The notes: generated by a model from the sequence alone, not told the origin. Positions 48,780 to 63,955 are shown, numbered from the stretch's first letter. The stretch is DNA of 64,000 nt from Myxococcales bacterium (GCA_016720595.1 JADKKI010000006.1:310001-374000); one strand, 5' to 3'. Numbers and translations are program-made.

Positions 48780-51537
48780 TTGGCAGTTTCTGACCTGGAA
48801 CAGCCGGGCGCTGAGGAGGCTGGCAAGCCGATCGTCATCTGCGTCGACGACGATCGGACCAACCTCAATGCGCTCGGCCGCGTGCTGCGAGCTCGGTGCA
48901 CGGTGCTGCTCGCATCGACGGGGCTCGAGGCGCTCGAGCTCGTGCAGGCCAACGCCGAGGTCGCGTGCGTGCTCGCCGATCTCCGGATGCCGGGGCTCGG
49001 TGGCCCCGAGCTCCTCGCGCGGGTCGCTCAGATCAGGCCGCACTGCCGTCGCGCGGTGGTCACCGGCTTCCCCCGAGTCCGATGACCTGATCGCGGCGAT
49101 CAACGCGGGCCACCTCCACTACGTCATCACCAAGCCGTGGAAGCTGCAGGATCTGCTGCAGGTCGTCGATCAGCTCGTCCATACGTTTCGGCTCGAGCGC
49201 GACAACAACCGCCTGATCAACGAGCTGCGGCTCGCCAACCACAGCCTCCGCGAACACGAGACGCAGCTCGAGGCGCAGCTCGAATCGCGCGGTCACGGGG
49301 ATCAACGTCGCCACCGAGCAGCTCGCGCAGATGAGCAACCAGCTCGATGCGCTGACGCTCCGCGATGCGCTGACCGGGCTGTACACGCACCGCGCGTTCC
49401 AGGAGCGCCTGCGCGAGGAGATCGCGCGTGCGCTGCGCTATGGCCAGCCGATGTCGCTGCTCATCGCCGACATCGACGGCTTCGCGACGGTGAACCACGA
49501 TCTCGGCTATCAGGTCGGCGACGAGATCCTGCGCCGCCTCGCGGTGGTGCTCCAGGAGGATGACTCGCCCGATCGCGTGCGGACCTCCGACGTGGTGGCG
49601 CGCTATTCGGGCGAGGAGTTCGTGCTGCTCCTGCCCGAGACCGCGAAGGCCGGGGCGCTGATCAAGGCGGCGCGCCTGCGCGATGCGGTGGCCGCGGCCG
49701 AGATGCCGAGTGGCCGCAAGCTGTCGATGTCGATCGGCGTGGCCTCGGTCCCCGACGATGCCGCGGATCCCGAGGGCCTCCTGACCGCCGCCGAGGCCGC
49801 GCTGCGCGGTGCCAAGCGTGGTGGGCGCGGGCGCGTGCAGTTCTTCTCCGGGGAGACCACCGGGCCGAGCCTGGCGCGGACCTCCTCGTCCACGTTCAAG
49901 GCCGTGGAGATCGATCGGTTCCGCCCGTACCAGGAGCGGATGCACGAGGTCACGAGCATCCTCCTCCGCGAGCGAGCGCTGTCGTGCCTGATGGTGGATC
50001 TCTCGCGCCTGCACAAGGTGGAGCTCGACCTCGGCGTCCAGCACCACAGCGGGATCTACGATCACGCGGCGGCCGTGCTCGATCGGCTGCGCGGCGCGGT
50101 GCTCGATCCCATCGATCTCGTGTGCCGCTCCGGTGATGGCGATGGCTACCTGGTCATCCTCGGCCCGCGCGGTGGGCAGCGCGTGGATCTCGAAGCCCTC
50201 GCGCAGACCGTGGAGCGCGCCGTCGAGGAGGCGCTCGCCCCGATGGTCAAGGACGTGCTCCGCGAGCAGCCGCGGATCACCGTGGGCTCGGCCCGCGTGC
50301 TCGGCAACTCGTTGATCCGCCCCGAGCGCCTCACCGCGCGCTTGATCGCGGAGGCCGCGGACAACACGCGCAACTTGCGCGAGCGCAAGGCGCACCGCGA
50401 TCGCTCGACCCTGCAGGACATCATCCTCGGCGAGGGCCTCTCGACGGTGTACCAGCCGATCGTCGATCTCGGCACCGGTGACATCTTCGCGTACGAGGCC
50501 CTGACCCGAGGCCCGCGCGGCTCGGCGCTCGAATCGCCCGCCACGCTGTTCGCGATCGCGGATGAGGTCGATCTCACCGTCGAGCTCGACCGTGCCTGCT
50601 TCCGCGGTGCCCTACGCAACGCGAAGACCCTGGAGCCGGTCCACCGGTTGTTCGTCAACCTCCTGCCGATGTCGTTCTACGACGCGGCATTCATCGAGGT
50701 CGAGGTCGGGAATCTGCTCAGCGCCGCCGGCCTGACGCCCGCGAACATCGTGTTCGAGATCACCGAGCGGCTCGCGATCGAGAACTTCGCCTCGTTCAAG
50801 CGCGCGCTCGCGGCGTACACGGCGATGGGCTTCGGCGTGGCGATCGACGACGTCGGCACCCGGCACTCGAACCTCGAGACCGTGATGTCGCTGCGCCCGC
50901 ACTTCATCAAGATCTCCGACGTCCTCGTCCGCGGCATCGCGCGCTCGACGGTGAAGCGAGAGATGCTGCGCTCCCTCCGTCACATCGCCGAGACCATCGA
51001 CGCCGTGATGGTGGCCGAGGGCATCGAGCACATCGAGGACGTGGTGGCCCTCCGCGACCTCGGCCTGCGCTATGGGCAGGGCTACTACATGGCGCGCCCG
51101 GCGCCCCCGTTCGTGACGCTGAAGGACGAGGTCCGCGCCGAGCTGCGGAGCGTGACGCCGAACGTGACGGCCGCTCAGATGGTCGCCAACGATGACGATG
51201 ATGACGAGGATCGCGACCTCGCTGTCCCGCAGGCGCCGCCGGCCACACGGACCCGGTGCTGGGCACGGGCTCGCAGAGCTCGATCCCGCGGAACGCCTTC
51301 GGACGACCGGAGGACGAGATCACGTCCGACTTCCAGATCCCCCGGGAGCGGCTGCCGCCGAGCGCCCCCGCCCGAGGGGCCTCTGAACCACCCGCGGAGC
51401 GCGATGGGCAGCAGACCCCGTGGCAGCCCCTGACCGATGACGAGGCCACTGGAGAGGCGCTGCTCGAGAGTCTTCGCAAACCTGGCGAAAACACACCCGA
51501 GGGAGAGCGCGGACCAGGTCGACCGGGTTTAAACTGA
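48780..51537 (+). CDS. Response regulator with GGDEF and EAL domains (frameshifted three times in this sequence)
   Basis: About 920 residues from a TTG start. REC domain: [11 protein letters not shown] with phospho-acceptor Asp in [14 protein letters not shown] domain: [30 protein letters not shown] and a degenerate SGEEF in place of GGDEF. EAL domain: [47 protein letters not shown]. The usual DDFG is DDVG and the LKID segment reads FIKIS, so phosphodiesterase activity is uncertain. A Pro-rich acidic tail follows. Frame breaks at ~49072, 49288 and 51243 are each repaired by missing bases in C/CG tracts. Confidence 0.85.
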
Positions 51538-51546
51538 CCCGGATCC

Positions 51547-52626
<1,080 letters not shown>

Positions 52627-52683
52627 CCGGCCGTTCACGCCTCGGCCTTCACACGGGCCGAAGCGCCGAGCCAAGACACGAAA

Positions 52684-52706
52684 AAGGCGCCCTCGCGGGG
52701 CGCCTT
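52684..52706. terminator. Strong hairpin between convergent pilT and YXWGXW genes
   Basis: Stem AAGGCGCCC (52684-52692) with GGGCGCCTT (52698-52706) around the loop TCGCG, flanked by AAAA on the left and a CTTCTT stretch on the right. It lies 58 bases after pilT and 24 bases after the convergent gene's stop, so it may terminate both. Confidence 0.85.
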
Positions 52707-52729
52707 CTTACGTTGGAAGACCGTCTCGC

Positions 52730-54048
52730 TTAGCGGCGGCGAGCGCCGTCAGCCGGGCGGGGCGTGTTCACCGGCACGCGCGCCGGGGCCGTGGTCGGCG
52801 CCGACGGGCGGTTGCCCTCGGGCCGGCTCGGCGGGCGAGCGGGCGGCTGCGACGTTCCACCATCACGTGCACCCGGGCGCGGGTTGGACGCGTTGGTGTC
52901 GACGGGGCGACCGTTGTTCGGCGGCGGCTGGTAGCCACCCTGCGGCACGCCCGACTTCGGGCCGGGCTGCGGCTGGTACCCACCGGTCGGAAGTCCACGT
53001 CCACCCGCGGGACCTGCGGGCGGCTGCTGGTAGCCACCGGTCGGGAGGCCACGTCCACCCGCGGGAGGCGACGACGGCGGCTGCTGGTAGCCACCGTTCG
53101 GCGTGCCCGACTTCGGGCCCGTCGGCGGCTGCGGCTGATAGCCACCCGTCGGCGCGGTGCCACGCGGCGGCTGATAGCCACCGCTCGGCGGCTGCGGCTG
53201 CTGATAGCCACCCGAGCCCGGAGGCGTTCCGGGATCGCGCATCGGCGGGCGCGGCTGATAGCCGGTGCCGTCGGGCTGGAAGCCACCCGGGCGACCGGCT
53301 GCGACGGCGGCTGCGGCTGATAGCCACCGCTCGCCGGCGTGCCGGGATCGCGCAACGGCGGGCGCGGCTGATAGCCGGTGCCGTCGGCTGGAAGCCGCCG
53401 TTCGGCGGCTGCGGCTGCGTGATTGGAGGCTGCGTGTTCGGGCCGGGCTCGCGAACGCCCGGGCGCGGACCACCCGTTCCGTCGGGGCGCCAACCACCAA
53501 CGGTGGGAGGCTGCTGCGTGCCGCCCGTGGGACGACCGCCATCACCTGGCGGACGCCAGCCGCCCGCGGGACCATGACCGCCACCCGTCGGAGGAACGAC
53601 GACCGAAGGACGACCGTCGCGGTGATCGCGAACGTTCCATCCCGACGGAATCCGATCCGGCGTCGACCAGTAGCCAGGCGTGTAGACGTACGAGCTGCCC
53701 GAGTAGTCGTAGTAGGGCTGCACGTAGACGTAGCCCTCCTGCTGGCGCTCCCAGCGACCACCGACCCAGACCCACTCGTATCCGTTCCAGTGCCAGTAGC
53801 CGTCGATCCACGCGTTGCCGTATCCCGGCGAGAGACGCTCATCTGCTCGTAGAGCGGCTCAGGGAGGCATGCTGGACACGGTGTACGGCTGCGGCTGGCC
53901 GACCGACACGGAGCCCGAGGCGTACCCGTTGCCATATCCATACCCGTAACCTGTGTTCACAGGCGTGGTGTCACTTGACCACGCACGCTTGGGTCGCGAG
54001 GGCGAGTCCAAGGCCGCCGATCCATTGAGCAAGGGTTCGCATCTTCAT
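52730..54048 (-). CDS. YXWGXW-repeat secreted Pro/Gly-rich protein (five frameshifts in this sequence)
   Basis: About 441 residues. An AGGAGG six bases before ATG 54048 fixes the start, giving a lipoprotein-type signal (ALATQAC). The folded part has [42 protein letters not shown], the YXWGXW pattern. After it come ~280 residues of Pro/Gly/Gln-rich tandem repeats (GGYQPQPPS..., GGYQQPP..., [19 protein letters not shown]). Frame breaks at about 53978, 53862, 53828, 53387 and 53291 must be repaired to join these parts; the sum of missing bases is consistent with whole codons. Confidence 0.7.
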
Positions 54049-54146
54049 ACGCTGCCTCCTAAGGCTTCAGTTATTCGACTGTGAAGCCACCCGAGCATTC
54101 ACAGTGTAGTTGACGGTAATCGAGGTCACAAGTACACAGAAGTCCG

Positions 54147-55157
54147 ATGAAAACGGTGTTCTCGGGGATCCAGCCGTCGGGGGAGCTCCATCTCGGTAAC
54201 TACCTCGGCGCCATCCGTAATTGGGTGAAGCTGCAAGACCAGTACCGCTGCGTATTCTGCGTCGTCGACTACCACGCGATCACCCAGACCTACGAGCCCA
54301 AGGAGATGGCGCGGCGGGTCACCGACATGGTGGTCGACCTGCTCGCCCTGGGCATCGATCCGGAGCGGTCCCTGCTGTTCCTCCAGTCCAGCGTGCCCGA
54401 GCACACCGAGCTCGCGTGGGTGTTCAGCAACGTGATCGGCATGGGCGTGCTCGAGCGGAAGACGCAGTTCAAGGACAAGAGCGAGCACCAGCCGGAGAAC
54501 ATCAACGTCGGCCTGTTCACCTATCCGGTGCTCCAGGCCGCCGACATCCTGCTCTACAAGGCCGAGGCGGTCCCCGTCGGTCAGGATCAGCTCCAGCACA
54601 TCGAGCTCGCCCGCGACATCGCGCGCGCGTTCAATCATCGGTTCGGCAAGGTGTTCCCCGAGTGCGAGGCGATGCTGACCAACCTGCCGAAGCTGCTCGG
54701 CATCGATGGCAAGCAGAAGATGAGCAAGTCGCTCGGCAATCACATCCCGCTCACCGTGTTCGGCGCGAATGACTCCGGCAAGGCGCTGAAGAAGCTGCTG
54801 TCGCGCGCGGTCACCGACGACAAGCGCGTGACCCGCGAGGATGCGGGCAACCCCGATGACTGCCCGACGATCGGCGTGATGCACAAGCAGTTCTCCACCG
54901 ACGAGGAGCTCGCGTGGGTGCGCACCGGCTGCACCACCGCCGGCATCGGCTGCGTGGACTGCAAGGGGAAGCTCGCCGAGAACATGCTCGCGCACTTCAC
55001 CGGCTATGCCGAGCGCCGCGCCGCGCTGCTCGCGAACCCGGGCCGCGTCGAGGAGGTGCTCGCGATGGGTGCGCAGAAGGCGCGTGCGATCGCGCAGCGC
55101 ACGCTCGGTGAGGTGCACAAGAAGCTCGGGCTGTGGCGCCCGAAGGCGGCGCCGTAA
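54147..55157 (+). CDS. trpS: Tryptophanyl-tRNA synthetase
   Basis: 336 residues, class I synthetase. HIGH-type motif PSGELHLGNYLGA at residues 11-23 and KMSKS motif KQKMSKSLGNH near residue 190. Other landmarks: VVDYHAITQTYEP, TYPVLQAADILLYKAEAVPVGQDQLQHIELARDIA, and the C-terminal CTTAGIGCVDCKGKLAENM. Length and content are normal. Starts at ATG 54147; its stop overlaps the next gene's ATG by one base. Confidence 0.97.
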   Translation: MKTVFSGIQPSGELHLGNYLGAIRNWVKLQDQYRCVFCVVDYHAITQTYEPKEMARRVTDMVVDLLALGIDPERSLLFLQSSVPEHTELAWVFSNVIGMGVLERKTQFKDKSEHQPENINVGLFTYPVLQAADILLYKAEAVPVGQDQLQHIELARDIARAFNHRFGKVFPECEAMLTNLPKLLGIDGKQKMSKSLGNHIPLTVFGANDSGKALKKLLSRAVTDDKRVTREDAGNPDDCPTIGVMHKQFSTDEELAWVRTGCTTAGIGCVDCKGKLAENMLAHFTGYAERRAALLANPGRVEEVLAMGAQKARAIAQRTLGEVHKKLGLWRPKAAP

Positions 55158-55609
55158 TGGGCCTCGCGCTGACCAGCCGTCGCTCCACGGTCGCGGCCGT
55201 CGCGAGTGCGCTCGCCGCGATGGCGCTCGCCGCCGCGGTCGCCGGCCGCAGCTGCCGCGTGACGCAGCCGGGGCCCGAGGTAGCGGTGCGCGAGATGCTG
55301 CAGGCGGCGAAGACCGGCGATCGCGAGACCGTGTTCCTGCTGCTGTCTCCCGCCACGCGCACCCGCCTCGAGACCGAGGCCAAGCGCGCCACCGACCTCG
55401 TCGGTGCGGCCACGCGGTACTCGGCGAAGGACCTCGTCAGCATCGGCAGCTCCGATGGCATCGCGGCGCCGACGGACATCACGGTGATCGAGGAGGTCGC
55501 GGATCGCGCGATCGTCGAGGTCGTGTCGCCGGCCGGGCGCGCGCGGATCGAGCTGGTCAAGGCCGAGGGCCGGTGGACGATCGAGCTCCCGCAGTACGGC
55601 AGCATGTAG
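55157..55609 (+). CDS. Small membrane-anchored protein after trpS
   Basis: 150 residues. One N-terminal membrane segment (STVAAVASALAAMALAAAVAG) and a ~115-residue soluble part (PEVAVREMLQAAKTGDRETVFLLLSPATRTRLETEAKRAT ... IVEVVSPAGRARIELVKAEGRWTIELPQYGSM) that looks like an NTF2/SnoaL-like or DUF4878-type fold. Coupled by overlap to trpS. Confidence 0.6.
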   Translation: MGLALTSRRSTVAAVASALAAMALAAAVAGRSCRVTQPGPEVAVREMLQAAKTGDRETVFLLLSPATRTRLETEAKRATDLVGAATRYSAKDLVSIGSSDGIAAPTDITVIEEVADRAIVEVVSPAGRARIELVKAEGRWTIELPQYGSM

Positions 55610-55620
55610 AATCGCGGGCG

Positions 55621-57657
<2,037 letters not shown>

Positions 57658-57687
57658 AGGTGGGTCGGAATGCCGCAGCGCCCCCGC

Positions 57688-58507
57688 TCAGCCCCTGCCA
57701 AGCGGGGTGAGGTACGAGGGTAGGAAGGCAGCGCCGGCCGGGATCTCGAAGTCGACGTTCCAGTCATCACCCAGCTGGTAGGAGTCGACGTAGGCGTCGT
57801 GACCGCAGCCACGGCACATCATGTGGGTGATCTCGATCATGTGGTCGATCGCCCCTGCGTCGGTGGATCCACACTCCGGGCAGCGGACCACGGTGATGAC
57901 TCTCGTCGATGCACACGGGTCGATCGGGAGCGGGGGCGGCTCACGCGTCGGGGCAGTCCCGGGACGTGCGACGACGGCCCGGGTGGCGCTGGCTCTTCGG
58001 CGACCAAGATGGGCGCGGGGCGTAGAGGCGCGCTGGGCGGCGCGATCACTGCGTCGCGGATCTCCGCGACCGGTACGGGCCGAGGAGCGGAGTAGGCGCG
58101 CGGAGCGTCGCGATCGCTGCGTCGCGGACCTCCGCGACCGTCGCCGCTCTGTCGTACGAGTCCACGTCCCGCTCCGAGAGGAACTTCTCGACGACGAGGA
58201 CGACGGTGTTCGTGACGCAGCGTGCGCCCACGAACACCGCCTCACCGGTGAAGACGTAGTGGTAGGCCCAATCGGATCCTGACTGCGCGAAGCAGTACAT
58301 CAGATAGTGGCCAAGGAACTGGACGGTCAGCCGGAGCTCGTCCTGGTGCGCGCCGTAGACCTCCACGCTCGGTGTGGCGCCGGGGGTATTCGGGTACCAC
58401 GTCTCCTCTCGCAGCCTCGTGTCGACGATCTCCACGAGTGCGGCAAGGATCGTGACGCGGTCGGCCTCGCTGAGCTGGTCCCACTCCGACAACAGCTCCA
58501 GAGGCAC
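57688..58507 (-). CDS. Two-part protein with C-terminal zinc ribbon (two frameshifts)
   Basis: About 273 residues, GTG start. An N-terminal ~110-residue domain (LELLSEWDQLSEADRVTILAALVEIVDTRL ... VQFLGHYLMYCFAQSGSDWAYHYVF) is of unknown family. A Pro-rich linker contains a duplicated VAEVRDAAIAT/VAEIRDAVIAP segment. The C-terminus has VRCPECGSTDAGAID ... MMCRGCGHDAYVDSYQ, a zinc ribbon. Frame breaks at ~58075 and ~57979 are each repaired by one G. Without repair the parts would be separate, with no start for the zinc ribbon. Confidence 0.6.
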
Positions 58508-58596
58508 GCTGGAAGTCTACTGCCAGGAGCGCCGACCGGGGTTGCGCCCAAACCGCGCCCAGACCGGAGCGATCGGTCGGCACTGTTCCCGCGCGC

Positions 58597-59758
58597 TTAC
58601 TGTGCGACGAGCGTGACGGTCTTGCTCGTGCCGCCCGTGACGGTGGGGCAGCCCGATGCGTAGTTCGATCCGGAGGTCGGTGGCATCGGTGTCGTCGTCT
58701 GCTGCGCGGTCAGCGCCGCCGAGGTTCCGAGCGTCGTGAGCTCCGGCAGCGTGAGCAGTCCGGCGTAGGTCGTGTAGGCGGGGTCTGCGGGCAGCGCCCA
58801 GCAGATCGTCCCGGTCGAGTCTCGCCCGAGCCAGCCACCGCTTCGCATGCCGCCGGTGAACACGGGGCTCTGTGCGGATCGACCGGAACGCGGACGTCGC
58901 GGCGTGAACGGTGACCGTGGCGAACAGGCTCGCGGGCGGCTGTGGATCCAGGGCCGTAGTAGACGCGCGCGTAGCCATATCCCGCGGGCACCAGCAGACT
59001 GCCCGCGGTCGCCGCCGTCGAGTAGAACGCCGTGCGTCCGGGCATGTCGAAGGTCGGAAACAGGACGACCGGCTGGCGATTCTCCACGCCGGTCAAGGTC
59101 GGGACTCCGCCGTTGACCTGGATGACCAGCGTCTGGATCGCGTCCATCACGAGGCCGAGCGAGACCGGGTGGGTCTCGTCGATCACGACCGGCGCCGCGA
59201 GCGGTCCGCCGGCGGACCCGAGACCGTTGGGCGAGGTGATCGAGATGAAGGTGGCCCCACGGCAGGTGGTGACGTCGTCAGACCCCCCGCCACACTCGCG
59301 TCGGTGAAGATCCCGTTCACGGGATCCGAGATCAGGATCTCGAAGGTCGCGTTCAGCTGGAGGCCGATGTCGAGCGTGGTGACCGGGAGGTCGAGCGTGA
59401 ACGGGCAGTCGAGGAGGTTGGTCAGCGCCGGCGTCGAACGGTCGTACTCGACCATGCAGTTCATCAAGACGGTGCCGGTTCCGGTGCCGTTCGCGCCGTT
59501 GAAGCCGATCTGGTCGATCTTGACGCGCACCTTGTTCGGGGACACCCACCACATTCCGTTCGCCGGCACTGCCGGCACGGGCGTGAGCGCCTGGAAGGCG
59601 AACGTGGCGGAGGCTCCGTGGAGAACGTGAGCAACCCCCGAGATCGATCCGGGCTTCGGCCCGTCGCCTCCTCCCGAAGCATCCGTCGAGCCACCATCAT
59701 CGCCGTGGCAGCCCGTGAGGGTCGCCACGAGCCCCAGCACCACCCCGATCTTTGCCAT
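58597..59758 (-). CDS. Predicted lipoprotein (three frameshifts)
   Basis: About 388 residues with lipobox TLTGC and an acidic Gly/Ser spacer (HGDDGGSTDASGGGDGPKPG). The middle looks beta-rich (VRVKIDQIGFNGANGTGTGTVLMNCMVEY, PTLTGVENRQPVVLFPTFDMPG). The C-terminal SGSNYASGCPTVTGGTSKTVTLVAQ is low complexity. Breaks at ~59298 (CG unit), ~58950 and ~58867 are needed to join the frames; total missing bases give whole codons. No family recognised. Confidence 0.55.
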
Positions 59759-59859
59759 TGTTCAACGTACACCGGGACGGCCGCTCTCGGCGAAGCTCGA
59801 TCGTGACGCCGGGCACGCCCGGGAAGGATTCTCGCGCGCGGGTGGGTTATCACCTGCAC

Positions 59860-60672
59860 ATGCGCCTCGCCGTGACGTCGTTCGCCCCACTCGCCGCGGT
59901 CCTCCTCGCCGCGTGCCCCGGCACCAAGGGCGGCATCAAGCGCGACTATCCCGAGCCGAAGGCCGCCGACATCCTCGCGCGCTTGCAGAAGCAGCACGCC
60001 GAGCGCACGGCGTTCACCGCCGAGTCCACGATGGACTACTGGCTCGGCAAGGACCGCGTGAAGGGCACCGTGCTCGTGATGGGCACCACCGGCAAGAAGG
60101 TCCGGTTCAACGCGCTCTCACCCGCGGGCGGCGACGTGCTCGCCGACATGGCGTGCGATGGCCAGAACTTCGCGTACGTCGACAAGCAGAACAACTGCCA
60201 GCTCTCGGGCCCGTGCGATCGCCAGTCGATCGCGTCGCTGCTCCGCCTCGAGCTCGAGCCCGAGGACTTCATCTACCTCGCGCTGGGCACCGTGCCGGTG
60301 GCGGCGACCGAGGGCACCGTCGTGTGGGACGGCAAGAACGGCCACGAGAACGTGACCTTGACCGGGCCGAACGGCACGCAGACGCTCGAGGTGGATCTCC
60401 GCGGCGGCCGGTTCGACGTGATCAAGAGCGAGCTCAAGGATCCCGCGGGCAAGACCGTGTGGTCCGTCGAGAACGCCGAGTTCGGCAACGTCAGCGATCC
60501 GGCGGGCGGCGAGCACCGGCTGCCGAGCAAGACGCGGTTCAAGTCGCCGATCCAGAGCGCGGATCTGCTGGTCGATTGGGGCGAGCGCACGGTGAACCCG
60601 GACCTCTCGAACCCGGCGAAGTTTCAGGTCGCGATCCCGCCGGGGCTCGCGGCGTGCGGCCCGAAGTCCTGA
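59860..60672 (+). CDS. LolA-like/DUF4292-type lipoprotein
   Basis: 270 residues, lipobox VLLAAC. The mature part (ADILARLQKQHAERTAFTAESTMDYWLGKDRVKGTVLVMG ... KVRFNALSPAGGDVLADMACDGQNFAYVDKQNNCQLSGPCDRQSIASLLRLELEPEDFIYLALG) has the pattern of outer-membrane lipoprotein-sorting-like half-barrels (LolA/LolB/DUF4292). Start set at MRLAVTSFAPL for the signal peptide. Located upstream of the efflux/export genes. Confidence 0.72.
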   Translation: MRLAVTSFAPLAAVLLAACPGTKGGIKRDYPEPKAADILARLQKQHAERTAFTAESTMDYWLGKDRVKGTVLVMGTTGKKVRFNALSPAGGDVLADMACDGQNFAYVDKQNNCQLSGPCDRQSIASLLRLELEPEDFIYLALGTVPVAATEGTVVWDGKNGHENVTLTGPNGTQTLEVDLRGGRFDVIKSELKDPAGKTVWSVENAEFGNVSDPAGGEHRLPSKTRFKSPIQSADLLVDWGERTVNPDLSNPAKFQVAIPPGLAACGPKS

Positions 60673-60705
60673 CCTGGTTACGAGTCGTACCTGCGTTCGC
60701 CGCAT

Positions 60706-60739
60706 GTGATCTCGCGCGGGTGTTCGCCGGCGAGATCAC
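60706..60739. terminator. Hairpin between lipoprotein and export operon
   Basis: Arms GTGATCTCGC (60706-60715) and GCGAGATCAC (60730-60739) with a 14-base loop, 33 bases after the upstream stop and about 110 bases before the next gene. There is no T-run after it, so terminator function is not certain; it could also be a protein-binding site. Confidence 0.45.
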
Positions 60740-60846
60740 GATTCAACGGCTCACGCCCAGCCGCCATCGCGCGACGTCCAGTCACGCCTCGGCGGTGCTT
60801 GCCTCAGGGGGCGAGTCCACGCACTATCCTCCCCCACGAAGGCCCC

Positions 60847-62093
60847 ATGACCACCGAGCCGCAGGACCAGCTGTCTCGCGATCTCGCGTCGCTCAAGATC
60901 GATCGCGAAGCCAAACCCCCCGGTGGGCGCCGCTCGCTGATCCTCTGGCTCGTGGTGATCGCCGGCGCGGCCGCGATCGTCTACTTCGTCGTGGTCCCGA
61001 GGGTCCGCGACAAGCTCTCCACGCCGACGGTCCGGACATCGACGATCGCGATGGTCTCGCCCTCGCAATCGCAGGTGCAGGTCACCGCCACGGGCTACGT
61101 GGTGGCCGAGATCTCGGCCAAGGTCGCCGCCAAGGTTCCCGGCCGGATCGCCGAGATCTACGTCAAGGAAGGCGAGCGGATCGAGCTCGGCCAGAAGGTC
61201 GCGCGTCTCGAGGACGTCGATTTCAGGAGCGGGCTCGCAGCGGCACGTGCGCGCGCAGCAGCGGCGCGATCGCGGATCCAGATCGCGCGTGCGACGTTGT
61301 CCGAGACGCGCACCCAGATCGCGCGCGAGACGCCCCTGGTGGCGAACGGCGTGACGGCCAAGGCGACCCTCGATGACCTGGAGGGGCGCGCCCTCTCGTT
61401 GACCGCGTCGGTGCGGTCGGCCGAGGCCGAGGCGGCTGCCTCCGACGCCGAGGCCAAGAGCCTCGAGATCCAGCTGGGCAGCTACGTCATCACCTCCCCG
61501 ATCTCCGGGACGGTGATCGACAAGCTCGTCGAAGTCGGCGAGGGCGTGTCCCCCGGGTTCGGAACGCCGGGTGTCGTCGAGGTCGTCGATCTCGATTCCC
61601 TGGTGGTGGAGGTCGACGTTCCCGAGGTCCGGCTCGCATCGATCAAGGTTGGTCGGCCGTGTGCAATCGTCCTCGACGCCTACCCGACCGAGCAATTCGA
61701 TTGCGTGGTGAAGGAGATCGGCCGCCGCGTCAACCGTGCGAAGGCGACCGTGCCGGTCAAGGCCAGCTTCAAGTTTGGCGTCAAGAAGCCCGACGTGCTG
61801 CCGGAGATGGCCGCACGCGTGATGTTCCTGTCCGAGCCCGCCGCCGATGCCGCACCGAAGACCGCCGATGCAGGCCTGAAGCTGGTGGTCCCGGCCAACG
61901 CGATCGTCCAGCGCAATGGGTCCGATGTGATCTTCGTCTACGATGACGAGCAGGTCCGCATGACCCCCGTGAAGCTCGGCCCAGCGTTCGGGGACGGCCG
62001 CGAGCTCCAGACGCAGATCCCGGCGGGGACCAAGGTCGTGCTCGATCCCCCCGCGAGCCTCACCGACGGACAGAAGGTCAAGGAGAAGTCTTC

Positions 62094-62097
<4 letters not shown>
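60847..62097 (+). CDS. Periplasmic adaptor protein of an ABC export system (MacA-like, HlyD family)
   Basis: 416 residues. One N-terminal membrane helix (SLILWLVVIAGAAAIVYFVVV), then lipoyl-like beta-hairpin half (VTATGYVVAEISAKVAAKVPGRIAEIYVKEGERIELGQKVARLED), a coiled-coil hairpin (ARARAAAARSRIQIARATLSETRTQIA ... [21 protein letters not shown]), the second lipoyl half (YVITSPISGTVIDKLVEVGEGVSPG), and a C-terminal membrane-proximal domain. It bridges an inner-membrane transporter and an outer-membrane channel. First gene of the three-gene set with overlapping ends. Confidence 0.88.
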
Positions 62098-62776
<679 letters not shown>

Positions 62777-62780
<4 letters not shown>

Positions 62781-63955
62781 ACGGCGCCACCTACGCGAGC
62801 AGGAACCTCCTCCGTCGCAAGGGGCGCACCATCCTGACGGTGCTGGCGGTTGCCGTCGCCGTCCTGATCTTCTGTCTGATCCGCACGGTCGTGGTCGCGT
62901 GGAACGCGGGCGCCGACGAGGCCGCCCAGGATCGTCTCGCGACTCGCCACAAGGTCTCGATCACGATGCAGTTGCCGAAGCGGTACATCGACGACCTGCG
63001 CGACCCGGCGAAGTTCCCGGGGATCAAGGCTTCGACCTGGGCGAACTGGTTCGGCGCCAAGGACCCGCGCGAGCGCGTGCCGTTCTTCGCGGGGTTCGCC
63101 GTCGACCCCAACACCTGGTTCGACGTGATGGACGAGATGAAGGTCGATCCGGCGCAGCTCGCCGAGTGGAAGACCACCAACAACGGCGCGATCCTCGGCG
63201 ATCTGCTCGCGAAGTCCCTCGAGGTCAAGGTCGGTGACGACGTCACGATCGCGAGCGACATCTTCCCCGGTGACTGGAAGTTCAAGGTCGTGGGCATCTA
63301 CGAGCCGTTGCGGAAGACGGCCGACCGCAACTCCTTCGTGTTCCGGTGGGACTTCCTGAACAACGACCCGCGGAGTGCCTTCATGAAGGAGCAGATCGGC
63401 TGGGTGATCTCGCGCATCGACCAACCCGGTCAGAGCGCCGCGATCTCTCGCGCGATCGACAAGCTGTTCGACGAGCGGGACGATCAGACGATCACGATGA
63501 GCGAGCGCGCGTTCCAGCTGTCGTTCCTTGGCGGCTTCGCGGCAGTGCTGAGTGCCTTCACGATCGTCTCGATCGCGATCCTCGTGATCATGGGGCTGAT
63601 CCTCGCGAACACGATCTCGATGAGCGTCCGCGAGCGGACCAACGAGTACGGCGTGCTCCGCGCGATCGGCTTTCTGCCCGGTTATCTGTTCCGATTCATC
63701 GTCGGTGAGGCGCTCCTCGTCGGCGTGGTCGGGGGCGTGTTCGGCGTGCTCATGACGATGGGGCTCATCAACGGGCTGCTCGGCCCGATGATCGAGGAGA
63801 ACATGGGTGCGTTCTTCCCGTACTTCCGCACGCCCTACAGCGTGCTCGCGGCCGGTCTCGGGTTCGCAGCGCTCGGCGGGCTGATCTCGGGCATCGTGCC
63901 CGCGGTGCTGGTGTCTCGCCGCAAGGTGACCGATGCGCTCCGGAGGGTCGACTGA
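62777..63955 (+). CDS. FtsX-type ABC permease
   Basis: 392 residues with one N-terminal helix (GRTILTVLAVAVAVLIFCLIRTV), a ~230-residue periplasmic MacB-like domain (KVSITMQLPKRYIDDLRDP ... GWVISRID), and three C-terminal helices (FTIVSIAILVIMGLILANTISMSV, EALLVGVVGGVFGVLMTM, VLAAGLGFAALGGLISGIVPAVL) with the typical RERTNEYGVLRAIGFLP motif. It works with the adjacent ATPase and adaptor. Confidence 0.92.
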
